NCBI RefSeq assembly: GCF_900091725.1
Contig: NZ_FMBW01000071.1
Coordinates: 434,001 to 498,000 of the forward strand
Origin: Streptomyces sp. DvalAA-43
Lineage (GTDB): Bacteria > Actinomycetota > Actinomycetes > Streptomycetales > Streptomycetaceae
Direction: 5' to 3'
Length of the DNA: 64,000 nt
The position numbers and the translations under genes are program-made. Under the pieces are notes generated by a model that did not search any database, was not told where the DNA came from, and worked only from the letters and a program-made list of their open reading frames with translations. Numbering within the stretch: the first letter of the stretch is position 1; each line of letters starts with the position of its first letter. Shown here piece by piece: positions 1-8,713 of the stretch.

Positions 1-424
1 GCACGCCGGAGACGATGATCAGCGCCTGCTCGGGCGGCGGGGGCTCGGCGCTGATCAGCAGATCACGGATGGTGCGGCCCTCGACCAGCTCCATCACGAT
101 GTAGGGGACGGTCGCCCCGCCCACGACGTCCTCGCCGGAGTCGTACACGGCGACGATCGCGTGGTGGTTGAGTCCGGCGACCGACTGTGCCTCGCGCGTG
201 AACCGGGCCTTGGAGACCGGGTCCTCGGCGAGATCGGAGCGCAGGAGCTTCACGGCGACCGTGCGTCCGAGCCTGACGTCCTCGGCCGCGAACACCTCGG
301 CCATGCCGCCTCTGCCGAGGCGGTGGGTCATCCGGTAACGTCCGTCACCGACGACACCGCCGATGCCCCAGGAGTCGGTGCCATCCGAAACTCCGCCGCC
401 GTTTGCTTCGGAATCGGGTGCCAT
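1..424 (-). CDS. Ser/Thr protein kinase, N-terminal part (cut by window edge)
   Basis: The reverse strand from the ATG at 424 reads without a stop to base 1 and encodes about 141 residues of a Hanks-type kinase. A short Gly/Ser-rich lead precedes a glycine loop (LGRGGMAEVF), the ATP-binding lysine in TVAVKLL, the alphaC region (REAQSVAGLNHHAIV) and the hinge (PYIVMELVEGRTI). The catalytic HRD loop and any membrane or PASTA region lie beyond the window. It is transcribed away from a second kinase starting at 719, so the two share a 294-bp divergent promoter region. The kinase fold is certain; the target is unknown. Confidence 0.9.
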   Translation of the reverse strand, partial: MAPDSEANGGGVSDGTDSWGIGGVVGDGRYRMTHRLGRGGMAEVFAAEDVRLGRTVAVKLLRSDLAEDPVSKARFTREAQSVAGLNHHAIVAVYDSGEDVVGGATVPYIVMELVEGRTIRDLLISAEPPPPEQALIIVSGV

Positions 425-718
425 CAGTCCTCGCCGTCGTATCTGTCCGCGCGTCCGCGGGTCCTCACGGTGTCTAGCTGCATTGCCACGCCACGCTACA
501 GCCTCTGTCGGACACCCCGTTTCCGAGAGGGACCGGTCATCCGACCGCCCGGCGCGCCGTCCAGGCAAATTTCATGCGGTTCCTGTAACGCTTCCGAGAC
601 GCTTCTTGTGCGTACGGTCACGGAACGGGCACCTGGCTTGACGTGTCGTACCCCTCGGGCAGACTTGGCGCGTCACAGGGATCATCGCGTGAGTCGCGCG
701 CCGAGGGGGAAGCTAGTC
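425..718. promoter_or_regulatory. Divergent kinase intergenic region
   Basis: This 294-bp stretch separates two oppositely transcribed Ser/Thr kinases and must hold both promoters. I see no convincing open frame or strong inverted repeat in it. A purine run (gagggggaag) ends about 7 bases before the ATG at 719 and can serve as its ribosome binding site. Confidence 0.5.
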
Positions 719-2353
719 ATGAGCCAGGACGGCGCACACGGCGCACAGGGTCGCTACGCGGGCGGTTCGGTCGCCGGCGGGCGCTACCAGCTTCGCGACC
801 TGCTCGGCGAGGGCGGGATGGCATCCGTATACCTGGCGTACGACACCGCTCTTGATCGTCAAGTCGCAATCAAGACACTCCACACCGAGCTGGGCCGCGA
901 GCAGTCCTTCCGCGAGCGCTTCCGCCGCGAGGCGCAGGCCGTGGCCAAATTGCAGCACACCAACATCGTCTCGGTCTTCGACACCGGCGAGGACGAGCTC
1001 GGCGGCGCGCTGATGCCGTACATCGTCATGGAGTACGTGGAGGGGCAGCCGCTCGGCTCCGTGCTCCAGGCGGACATCCAGAGCTACGGCGCGATGCCGG
1101 CCGACCGGGCGCTGAAGGTGACGTCCGACGTGCTGGCCGCGCTGGACACCAGCCACGAGATGGGCCTGGTCCACCGCGACATCAAGCCCGGCAACGTGAT
1201 GATGACCAAGCGCGGTGTCGTGAAGGTCATGGACTTCGGCATCGCCCGCGCCATGCAGTCGGGCGTCACGTCGATGACGCAGACCGGCATGGTCGTCGGC
1301 ACCCCGCAGTACCTCTCCCCCGAGCAGGCCCTGGGCCGCGGCGTGGACGCCCGCTCCGACCTGTACTCGGTCGGCATCATGCTGTTCCAGCTGCTGACCG
1401 GGCGGATCCCCTTCGACGCGGACTCCCCGCTGGCCATCGCGTACGCGCACGTCCAGGAGGAGCCGGTCGCGCCCTCCACCATCAACCGGTCGGTCACCCC
1501 GGCGATGGACGCGCTGGTCGCCCGCGCACTGAAGAAGAACCCGAACGAACGCTTCCCGAGCGCGGCGGCGATGCAGGACGAGATCGCCCGCGTGCTGGCC
1601 GCGAGCGGGTCCACCGGCGCACCGGTGATCATCGCGGGCGGCGGCGCCCCGACGAACAGCGGCTCGGGCGTCGGCTCGGCGGTCTTCCCGCCGGTCGACC
1701 AGTCCGGCGGGATGCCCCAGAGCGTCCAGACGCCGTACCAGCCGGGCCCGTACCAGTCGGGCCCGTACGGCCCGGCGACCCCGGCCCCCGCGCCTTCGTA
1801 CGGCTACCCGCAGTCGGCCCCGGCGTACCAGAGCCAGGCCCCGGTGCCGCACCAGACCCCGCCGCCCTACGCGCTCTCGCCGCAGACCCAGACGCAGTCG
1901 CACTCCGGCTCGGGTGGGGGCGGCGGCTCGAAGCGGAACATGCCGGTGATCGTGGGCTCGATCGTGGTCGCGCTGATAGCGATCGGCGGGCTGATCACGG
2001 TGCTCTCGCTGAAGGACGACGACAAGGGCGGCACGACCGCGAACGAGTCCCCGGCCGCGAGCGAGCACAAGGATCCGGAGCGGAACCGGACGATGAAGAC
2101 CGAGGACTGCACGGACGCCATGGAGGACAGCGACGACCCGGAGAAGGTCGACGCGCCGAAGTTCCTGTACAAGGACTACCTCTCCGCGAAGGCGTGCGCG
2201 GACGCGGCCGGCTGGACCGTCAAGAAGATCAAGGTCCCGGGGAACGCGTACGCGGAGGACCAGGTCATCGACCAGTTCCCGTCGTCCGGCACCGCCGTGG
2301 ACAAGACCGGCGCCCACTTCGAACTGCGCGTCGCGACGGGCGACCCGGCCTGA
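719..2353 (+). CDS. Transmembrane Ser/Thr protein kinase with one PASTA-like repeat
   Basis: The protein has 544 residues. A Hanks kinase domain covers about residues 23-290: glycine loop LGEGGMASVY, Lys52, HRD motif at 152-154, DFG at 172-174 and a threonine-rich activation loop (SMTQTGMVVGTPQYLSPEQ). A Pro/Gln/Tyr/Ser-rich juxtamembrane linker follows, then one membrane helix near 408-430 (PVIVGSIVVALIAIGGLITV). The external tail ends in a single PASTA-like module (AKACADAAGWTVKKIKV, then VIDQFPSSGTAVDKTG). The ATG at 719 is chosen because it follows a good purine-rich site; the open frame extends upstream only by chance. PASTA modules bind muropeptides or peptidoglycan in related kinases, so it may sense the wall; its ligand is unknown. 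Confidence 0.92.
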   Translation: MSQDGAHGAQGRYAGGSVAGGRYQLRDLLGEGGMASVYLAYDTALDRQVAIKTLHTELGREQSFRERFRREAQAVAKLQHTNIVSVFDTGEDELGGALMPYIVMEYVEGQPLGSVLQADIQSYGAMPADRALKVTSDVLAALDTSHEMGLVHRDIKPGNVMMTKRGVVKVMDFGIARAMQSGVTSMTQTGMVVGTPQYLSPEQALGRGVDARSDLYSVGIMLFQLLTGRIPFDADSPLAIAYAHVQEEPVAPSTINRSVTPAMDALVARALKKNPNERFPSAAAMQDEIARVLAASGSTGAPVIIAGGGAPTNSGSGVGSAVFPPVDQSGGMPQSVQTPYQPGPYQSGPYGPATPAPAPSYGYPQSAPAYQSQAPVPHQTPPPYALSPQTQTQSHSGSGGGGGSKRNMPVIVGSIVVALIAIGGLITVLSLKDDDKGGTTANESPAASEHKDPERNRTMKTEDCTDAMEDSDDPEKVDAPKFLYKDYLSAKACADAAGWTVKKIKVPGNAYAEDQVIDQFPSSGTAVDKTGAHFELRVATGDPA

Positions 2354-2494
2354 GCCGGGGCTCGTCCCGTTCCGCCGTCCATGGGTGAGCCGTGGGCGTG
2401 GGCATGAGCATGGAAGACGGCACGGTGAGGGCCGTGCCCCGGATCGGCGTACATCCGAGATGCCGGACATATCGTCACATGTGACGCTGAGCCC

Positions 2495-3361
2495 ATGGCT
2501 TCAGGACTTCTCCCCTCACGGCCCACGAGGTGCGTGGCCTGCCTGGTACTGACGGCGAGTGCGGCGCTGGCGGCTGCGGCGGGCGAGGCGCAGGCCGGTC
2601 AGCGCCCGACCGGCCGCCCGGTGGGGCTGTTCAGCGCTCCGGTGGCGTCGTCCGGGCACACCCCGGACGGGGCCTCCGCTCGTCCTTCCGGTGTTGGTGC
2701 CGGCTCCGGTGCTCCTGGTGCTTCCGATGCCTCTGGTGCCTCCAGTCCCTCTGGTGCCGCGAACACCTCTCGTACCTCCAGGACCTCTCGTGCCTCCGGT
2801 GTCGATCCGTCGGTCGAGGGACCGATCGAGGGGCCGGTCACCCCTTCGGCCACTCCCTCGGCCGTGCCGACAGCCGATCCCCCGGTCGGCGGACCGGCCG
2901 CACCCGCGCCTCCGGGCCCGCCGCGCACCTCCGGCTCCCCCGCGATCTCCGATCCGGCCTCGCCGCCCGACCCCGCGTCCAGCTCCGCTTCGGGCACCGC
3001 TTCCGGTCCCGTCTCCGGATCGGACGGGGTGCCGCCGCAGCCCGAGGCGCAGCCCACGCTGGCCGGGCGGGAGGCCGGGGAGGGGCGACTGCGGCCCGGA
3101 CGACAGCTCTCGCCGCAGGAGCTCGCGCAGGCGGACAGTACGCTCCAGCAGCCGGCCCCGCCCTCCGCCGCGACCGATCCGGAGCCGTTGCCCGCCGCGA
3201 CCCCCGTGGCGAGCGCGCCCCCCGGAGGCGGCCCGCTCTCGCCGCAGGCCCTGAGCGCACCGGCCGTGCAGCAGGTGAAACAGCTGTCGCTGGGCGCGGG
3301 CATCACGCTGATCGGACTGGGGCTGGGCTTCCTGGCACTCCGTATGCGCCGGTCGGACTGA
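2495..3361 (+). CDS. Secreted, Pro/Ala/Ser-rich single-pass surface protein, function unknown
   Basis: The 288-residue product starts with a signal-like segment (residues about 10-30, CVACLVLTASAALAAAAGEAQA) and continues with a long low-complexity Ser/Gly/Ala/Pro stretch containing near-repeats of S-G-A-S and T-S-R. It ends in a hydrophobic helix (LGAGITLIGLGLGFLALRM) followed by a basic RRSD tail. This is the layout of a type I membrane protein whose exported part is disordered. No LPXTG or LAXTG motif precedes the C-terminal helix, so it does not look like a sortase substrate. I do not recognise a family. The coding call rests on codon bias and the signal/anchor layout. Confidence 0.7.
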   Translation: MASGLLPSRPTRCVACLVLTASAALAAAAGEAQAGQRPTGRPVGLFSAPVASSGHTPDGASARPSGVGAGSGAPGASDASGASSPSGAANTSRTSRTSRASGVDPSVEGPIEGPVTPSATPSAVPTADPPVGGPAAPAPPGPPRTSGSPAISDPASPPDPASSSASGTASGPVSGSDGVPPQPEAQPTLAGREAGEGRLRPGRQLSPQELAQADSTLQQPAPPSAATDPEPLPAATPVASAPPGGGPLSPQALSAPAVQQVKQLSLGAGITLIGLGLGFLALRMRRSD

Positions 3362-3407
3362 GCCGCAGCCAGGCCCCTCACCAGCGCCCACGCACCCCGG
3401 AGGAGAC

Positions 3408-3446
3408 TTGCGTCGAACAACATACTCGGTATACATACTGAGTATG
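3408..3446 (+). promoter_or_regulatory. Promoter and imperfect palindromic operator of the padR gene
   Basis: ATACTC (3422-3427) and GAGTAT (3440-3445) are arms of a 24-bp imperfect palindrome (20 of 24 positions symmetric) that runs into the start codon at 3444. A TTGCGT at 3408-3413 and TATACA at 3430-3435 with a 16-bp spacer resemble a vegetative promoter, which would put the transcript start about at 3442. PadR repressors commonly bind such AT-rich palindromes in their own promoter. Confidence 0.6.
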
Positions 3447-4058
3447 TCGATCCGCCATGGGCTCCTGGCCCTTCTGGAACGGGGGCCCAGATACGGCTCC
3501 CAGCTCCGTACCGAATTCGAATCACGCACCGGCTCCACCTGGCCGCTCAACGTCGGCCAGGTGTACACGACGCTCAGCCGGCTGGAGCGCGACGGACTGG
3601 TCGTCCAGGACGCCGAGGACGACCAGGGGCACGCCCTCTACGCGATCACCGACGCCGGGCACACCGAGCTGCGGAGCTGGTTCGAGACGCCCGTCGACCG
3701 CAGCAACCCGCCCCGCGACGAGCTGGCCATCAAGCTCGCCATGGCGGTCGGCGCCCCCGGGGTCGACATCCGTGCCGTCATCCAGTCCCAGCGCCACCAC
3801 ACCGTGAAGGCGATGCAGGACTACACCCGGCTCAAGGCCCAGTCGCTCAGCGACGTCCCGGCCAACCGCGACGAGGTCGCCTGGCTGCTCGTACTGGAGC
3901 AGCTGATATTCCAGGCGGAGGCCGAGGCACGCTGGCTGGACCACTGCGAGACCCGGCTGGTCCGCCTCGCCGAGGCCGCCGCCACGGATCCGGAGCCCGA
4001 GACCCCTACGGTCGGCCGCGCCGCGTCCCGCATCGCCCGCGCGCACAGCCGACGCTGA
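3444..4058 (+). CDS. PadR family transcriptional regulator
   Basis: This 204-residue protein begins MSIRHGLLALLERGPRYG, the usual opening of Streptomyces PadR proteins. A winged helix covers about residues 1-85 (LNVGQVYTTLSRLERDGLV, then the wing DDQGHALYAITDAGH), followed by a helical dimerisation domain (Vir_C type, about 95-180). It most likely represses the ABC transporter genes 122 bp downstream, as LmrR does for a multidrug exporter in Lactococcus; that is inferred from position. The ATG at 3444 is chosen on family N-termini. An in-frame TTG at 3408 has GGAGG only 4 bases upstream and would add 12 residues. Confidence 0.92.
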   Translation: MSIRHGLLALLERGPRYGSQLRTEFESRTGSTWPLNVGQVYTTLSRLERDGLVVQDAEDDQGHALYAITDAGHTELRSWFETPVDRSNPPRDELAIKLAMAVGAPGVDIRAVIQSQRHHTVKAMQDYTRLKAQSLSDVPANRDEVAWLLVLEQLIFQAEAEARWLDHCETRLVRLAEAAATDPEPETPTVGRAASRIARAHSRR

Positions 4059-4180
4059 CGCACCCCGCAGGCCACGAGCCTCCGCAGACCACGGGCCGCA
4101 CCCGCGGCACCCCACAGACCACACCACAGGCCGCGGGCCCGCCACTCCACACCCGTTCCACCAAGGGGGAACCACCCATC

Positions 4181-4966
4181 ATGTCCTCGCACGTCCCGTC
4201 CCGATCCGCGGCGCCGGCCGACCCTCCGATACCGGCCGGCGGACCGGTGCTCGAACTCCGGGCACTCACCCGTACCCACGGCTCCGGCATCGCCGAGGTG
4301 CACGCCCTGCGCGGCGTCAACCTCTCCGTGCACGCCGGTGAACTCGTCGCCGTGATGGGTCCGTCCGGCTCCGGCAAGTCCACCCTGCTGACGATCGCGG
4401 GCGGCCTCGACACCGCGACCGGCGGCCAGGTCATCATCGAGGGCCAGGACATCGCCGGACTCGGCCAGAAGGGCATCGCCGCCCTGCGCCGCCGCAGCGT
4501 CGGCTACGTCTTCCAGGACTACAACCTGATCCCCGCCCTCACCGCAGCCGAGAACATCGCCCTGCCGCGCGAGCTCGACGGCGTCTCCGTCCGCAAGGCC
4601 CGCAAGGAGGCGCGGGCGGCACTGGAGGAGATGGGGCTCCTGGAGATCGCCGACCGGTTCCCGGACGAGATGTCCGGCGGCCAGCAGCAGCGTGTCGCGA
4701 TCGCCCGTGCGCTGGTGGGGGACCGGCGCCTGGTGCTCGCCGACGAACCGACCGGGGCACTCGACTCCGAGACCGGCGAGAAGGTGCTCGCGCTGCTGCG
4801 CAGCCGCTGCGACCAGGGCGCGGCCGGAGTGATGGTGACGCACGAGCCGCGCTACGCGGCCTGGGCGGACCGGGTCGTGTTCCTGCGGGACGGTTCGATC
4901 GTCGACCAGACGCTCACCGACCACTCCGACGCCGACTCGCTCCTCACCTCCGAGGCCGCCAAGTGA
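4181..4966 (+). CDS. ABC transporter ATP-binding protein (MacB/LolD type)
   Basis: The 261-residue ATPase has Walker A GPSGSGKST (about 60-68), a Q-loop (VGYVFQDYNLIPALTAAENI), the signature MSGGQQQRVAIARAL, Walker B LVLADEPTGALDSETG and a switch histidine (VTHEPRYA). The signature and the ADEPTGALDS string are typical of the MacB/LolD/FtsE class that pairs with FtsX-like permeases. Its stop overlaps the start of the permease by 4 bases (4963-4966), so the two are translationally coupled. The substrate is unknown; drugs, antimicrobial peptides or lipids are usual for this class. Confidence 0.95.
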   Translation: MSSHVPSRSAAPADPPIPAGGPVLELRALTRTHGSGIAEVHALRGVNLSVHAGELVAVMGPSGSGKSTLLTIAGGLDTATGGQVIIEGQDIAGLGQKGIAALRRRSVGYVFQDYNLIPALTAAENIALPRELDGVSVRKARKEARAALEEMGLLEIADRFPDEMSGGQQQRVAIARALVGDRRLVLADEPTGALDSETGEKVLALLRSRCDQGAAGVMVTHEPRYAAWADRVVFLRDGSIVDQTLTDHSDADSLLTSEAAK

Positions 4967-7821
4967 GCGTTCTCACCGGCTGGCGCGCCGCCCTCCGGAT
5001 GGCCCGGCGCGACGCGATGCGGTCCAAGGGCCGCAGCGCACTCGTCGTCGCGATGATCGCCGTACCCGTGCTCGGGGTCACCGCCCTCGACGTGACCTAC
5101 CGCAGCGTGACACCGACCGCGACCGAGAAGCTGACGGCCTCCATGGGGTCCTCCGACGCCCTCTTCAGCGATCGGCGCAGCGGCCCCATCGAGCAGCTGC
5201 CCAACGCGCAGATGTACAGCCAGGTCGACGAGAACGCGCCGCTGGACGAGGACGCCCCGGAGATCGACATCAGCACCACGTTCCCCAAGGGGTCGCGGGC
5301 GATCAGTCTCCAGTCGGCCCCGGCGAGCGTCACCACCAAGTACGGCATCACCGGCACCGACATCCGCGAGATCCGCACGTCGGATCCGCTGGCCCGCGGC
5401 ATGGTCGAGCTCGTGCGCGGCGCCTACCCGCACGGCATGAACGAGATGGCCGCCACCGAGCCGTTCCTGAAGTCGACCGGGCTGGACATCGGATCGACCA
5501 CCACCGTGCGCAACTCCGGCGAGAAGTACCGGATCACCGGTGTGGTCGAGCAGCCGGACGCGCTGAAGACCGAGGCGCTGTTCGCCGATCCCGGAGCGGT
5601 CATCGCCCCGTGGAAGGCCAAGTCGGAGCACGACAAGAAGGTGACGCCCCCGAACACCCAGCCTGCGGAATGGCTGGTCAAGGGCCCCGAAGGGGCAGGG
5701 GTGACCTGGCCGGACGTCATGCGGGCCAACAAGTCGGGCATCATCGTCACGTCCCGTCAGGTCGTGCTCGACCCGCCGCCGGACTCCGAGGTCCCGCTGC
5801 TGGCCAGGAAGGGCTACAGCCCGATCCCCAGCAGCCCCACGGAGCTGAGCACGGCGCTCGTCACCGTGACCGCCCTGGCGGTACTGGAGATCGTGCTGCT
5901 CGCCGGTCCGGCCTTCGCGGTCGGTGCGCGCCGCTCCCGCCGTCAGCTCGGCCTCCTCGGCACCTGCGGCGGGGACCGGCGCCATGTCCGGGCCGTGGTG
6001 CTCGGCGGCGGTCTCGTGCTCGGCGGGATCGGGGCGGTGACCGGTGTGGTGGTCGGACTCGGGCTCACCACCGTGTTCCGCACGACGATCGAGGAGTGGG
6101 CCGGACACCGCTTCGTCTCCCTCGCCCTGAGGCCGACGGAGCTGCTGGCCATCGCGGTGGTCGGCCTGATCACCGGTCTCCTGGCGGCGTTCGCCCCGGC
6201 GCTCGTGGCCAGCCGGCAGTCCGTACTCGAATCGCTCACCGGCCGTCGCGGCGTCCGCCGCTCCTCCCGGGTGCTGCCGATCGTGGGCGCCTGCGTACTG
6301 GTCATCGGTACCGGCGTCGCCGTGTACGGCGGCACCTCCGGCAATTCGACGCTGGTCTCCGGCGGCTCGGTGGTCGCCGAGCTCGGGCTCCTCGCCTGCA
6401 TCCCGGTGATCGTCGGCTTCCTCGGCCGGCTCGGGCGCAGGCTCCCGCTCTCGCCCCGGATGGCGCTGCGCGACGCGGCCCGCAACCGCGGTCGTACGGC
6501 TCCGGCGGTCGCGGCCGTGATGGCGGCCGTCGCGGGCTCGGTGGCCATCGCCACGTACATGTCCAGCACCGGGGCCGAGGCCGAATTCGACTACACCCCC
6601 TCGATGACGGAGGGCACCGTCGTCCTCTCCTCCGCGTCCTCCGCCGAAGCCGAGGCCGCCGGGCGGCTCCCGCAGGCACGGGCCGCCGTCGAGCGGAACA
6701 TGTCCGTCACCAGTCCGCCCGCCGACTACCGGCGGGTCTGGGCGGGCAGCGACTGCAACCGCTACGGCGACGCGGAGAACGACTGCGGCTCGATCGAACT
6801 GGTCAAGCCCACCGGCAAGGCCCACACCTGCCCGCTCACCGGCAAGGGAGCCAAGGAACTCGCCGCACGGCTCTCCGCCGACGAGCACAAGAAACTGCTC
6901 CAGTCCCCCGCCTGTCTCACCGGCACCATGTCGACCGGGCTCTTCGGCACCAATGCGACCAACATCGTCGTGGCGGACGCGGCCATGCTCAGCACCTACG
7001 TGAAGCTCGACGACCCCGCCGCCGCCAAGGCACTGGCGGCGGGCACACCGGTGCTGCTCAACGAGGCGTTCGCGGAGAACGGCGAGATCACCCTCAAGGC
7101 GACCCACGCGTACAGCAAGAAGGACAAGAAGAACTGGGCACGCCACCAGGGCAAGGCACGGACCACCACGGACAAGCTGAAGGTGTACGTGGCCCCCGCG
7201 AAGTACGCGGCCACCCCCGGGATCAACATGATCATGCCGCAGAGGACCGCGGAACGGCTCGGCCTGCACACCGAGGCCGCCGGAAGCGTGTACACCGTCG
7301 CCCACCCGCCGACGGATGCCGAGAACCAGGCGGCGTACGCCGCGATGGCGCAGGTCGGCAGCAACGTCTGGGTGGAGTCCGAGAACGGTCCCGCCGAGAC
7401 CGACAACAGCATGCTGATGATCCTCACGCTGTTCGCCGGGATGGTGACGCTGGGCGCCGCCGCGATCACGACGGGCCTGGCCAAGGCGGACGCGGAGGCC
7501 GACCTCAACACGCTCAGCGCGGTGGGCGCGCCCCCGGGCGTACGACGGAAGCTGTCCGGCTTCCAGTGCGTGGTGGTGGCGTTGACCGGCGTGGTGCTCG
7601 GGACGCTGTCGGGGCTGGTGCCGGCGGTGGCGCTGCGGCTGGTCGATCTGCGCAAGGCGCTGCAGACGATGCGGATGGACCCCACGGAGTCGGCGTACAC
7701 ACCGATCGTGCTGCCGTGGGTCACCATCGGCCTGCTCGTCGTGGGCGTCCCGCTGCTGGCCGGTCTGCTGGCGACGGCGCTCACCCGCTCCCGCCTCGCG
7801 CTGGCGCGGAGGGCCGGGTGA
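4963..7821 (+). CDS. ABC transporter permease, double FtsX domain
   Basis: The protein has 952 residues and starts at the GTG overlapping the ATPase stop. An N-terminal membrane helix (ALVVAMIAVPVLGVTAL) is followed by a large extracytoplasmic domain. Three-helix FtsX modules lie near residues 295-425 and 800-945, and a middle group of helices near 430-545 is followed by a second exported domain (about 545-795). This duplicated layout is common for Streptomyces MacB-like permeases. With the ATPase it forms a complete exporter or extracytoplasmic effector complex under likely PadR control. The soluble part gives no clue to the substrate. Confidence 0.92.
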   Translation: MSVLTGWRAALRMARRDAMRSKGRSALVVAMIAVPVLGVTALDVTYRSVTPTATEKLTASMGSSDALFSDRRSGPIEQLPNAQMYSQVDENAPLDEDAPEIDISTTFPKGSRAISLQSAPASVTTKYGITGTDIREIRTSDPLARGMVELVRGAYPHGMNEMAATEPFLKSTGLDIGSTTTVRNSGEKYRITGVVEQPDALKTEALFADPGAVIAPWKAKSEHDKKVTPPNTQPAEWLVKGPEGAGVTWPDVMRANKSGIIVTSRQVVLDPPPDSEVPLLARKGYSPIPSSPTELSTALVTVTALAVLEIVLLAGPAFAVGARRSRRQLGLLGTCGGDRRHVRAVVLGGGLVLGGIGAVTGVVVGLGLTTVFRTTIEEWAGHRFVSLALRPTELLAIAVVGLITGLLAAFAPALVASRQSVLESLTGRRGVRRSSRVLPIVGACVLVIGTGVAVYGGTSGNSTLVSGGSVVAELGLLACIPVIVGFLGRLGRRLPLSPRMALRDAARNRGRTAPAVAAVMAAVAGSVAIATYMSSTGAEAEFDYTPSMTEGTVVLSSASSAEAEAAGRLPQARAAVERNMSVTSPPADYRRVWAGSDCNRYGDAENDCGSIELVKPTGKAHTCPLTGKGAKELAARLSADEHKKLLQSPACLTGTMSTGLFGTNATNIVVADAAMLSTYVKLDDPAAAKALAAGTPVLLNEAFAENGEITLKATHAYSKKDKKNWARHQGKARTTTDKLKVYVAPAKYAATPGINMIMPQRTAERLGLHTEAAGSVYTVAHPPTDAENQAAYAAMAQVGSNVWVESENGPAETDNSMLMILTLFAGMVTLGAAAITTGLAKADAEADLNTLSAVGAPPGVRRKLSGFQCVVVALTGVVLGTLSGLVPAVALRLVDLRKALQTMRMDPTESAYTPIVLPWVTIGLLVVGVPLLAGLLATALTRSRLALARRAG

Positions 7822-7982
7822 CGGCGATGCCGGAGATACGGCCGGTGATGCCGGTGATACGGCCAGTACGGCCGGCGCGGCCGGTGGGCTGACCGGCCGA
7901 CTCGGTGCCCCCGTGAACGGTGGATCAACCGTTTGCGGGGGCACCACAGTGTCGTACGGCAGGTGTGCGAGACAATGGCGCC

Positions 7983-8531
7983 ATGGAGATGCCGAGGAAT
8001 GAACGGTCGCAGGAGCACCCCCAAGTCCTCGTGGTGGGGCAGGACGGCATGGCGATCGGCGGCGGTGGCACTGACGACGAATCGCGTGAGGTCCCGGTGA
8101 CGGAGATGGTCGAGCAGCCCGCGAAGGTCATGCGCATCGGCAGCATGATCAAGCAGCTCCTGGAGGAGGTCAGGGCGGCTCCTCTCGACGAGGCGAGCCG
8201 GGTCAGGCTCAAGGAGATCCACGCCAGCTCCGTGAAGGAGCTGGAGGACGGGCTCGCGCCGGAGCTGGTGGAGGAGCTGGAGCGGCTCTCCCTGCCGTTC
8301 ACCGAGGAGTCGGTGCCCTCCGAGGCCGAACTCAGGATTGCCCAGGCCCAGCTGGTGGGCTGGCTGGAGGGCCTGTTCCACGGCATCCAGACGGCGCTGT
8401 TCGCCCAGCAGATGGCCGCTCGGGCCCAGCTGGAGCAGATGCGCCGCGCCCTTCCGCCGGGCAGCGTGCACGAGGACGAGGACGGCAGCGGGGACCCGCA
8501 CGGGGCCATCCGGTCGGGCCCGTACCTCTAA
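7983..8531 (+). CDS. bpa: Bacterial proteasome activator Bpa (PafE)
   Basis: The 182-residue protein matches the Bpa/PafE family (formerly DUF2587). An acidic flexible N-terminus is followed by a long helical bundle (about 40-165) and a C-terminal tail ending GPYL. In Mycobacterium the ring-forming activator ends in GQYL, which docks into the 20S proteasome alpha ring and opens the gate without ATP. Here Pro replaces Gln but the Tyr-Leu end is kept. The ATG at 7983 is used; the frame is open slightly upstream but without family similarity. It stands alone, with a hairpin terminator after it. Confidence 0.93.
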   Translation: MEMPRNERSQEHPQVLVVGQDGMAIGGGGTDDESREVPVTEMVEQPAKVMRIGSMIKQLLEEVRAAPLDEASRVRLKEIHASSVKELEDGLAPELVEELERLSLPFTEESVPSEAELRIAQAQLVGWLEGLFHGIQTALFAQQMAARAQLEQMRRALPPGSVHEDEDGSGDPHGAIRSGPYL

Positions 8532-8576
8532 AAAGAACGGAAGGGCCGGAAGGGGCTCTGACGGCAAGCGACACCG

Positions 8577-8616
8577 AGGCCCGGCGCACATGGTCCACGA
8601 CCTGCGCGCCGGGCCT
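8577..8616. terminator. Bidirectional hairpin between bpa and the oxidoreductase
   Basis: AGGCCCGGCGC (8577-8587) and GCGCCGGGCCT (8606-8616) form an 11-bp stem with an 18-base loop between two convergent genes. There is no long U tract, as is usual in Streptomyces. Confidence 0.7.
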
Positions 8617-8713
8617 TCGCGTGGGGCGGGGCGGGGTGGGGCGAGGGCGGAGGCCGGTCCGCCGTCGCGGTGGGCGAGGGCAGAAGCCCGGTCCGCCGTC
8701 CTGATGGGTGGCG

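Noticed and set aside
161-718. An N-terminal extension of the kinase frame starting at 719
   Set aside because: It is antisense to the divergent kinase and crosses the promoter gap; the ATG at 719 has a good ribosome site and a family-like start.
4852-7947. A 1031-codon open frame on the minus strand opposite the ABC transporter genes
   Set aside because: It is antisense to a clear ATPase/permease pair and its translation is His/Gly/Arg-rich nonsense typical of GC-rich shadow frames.
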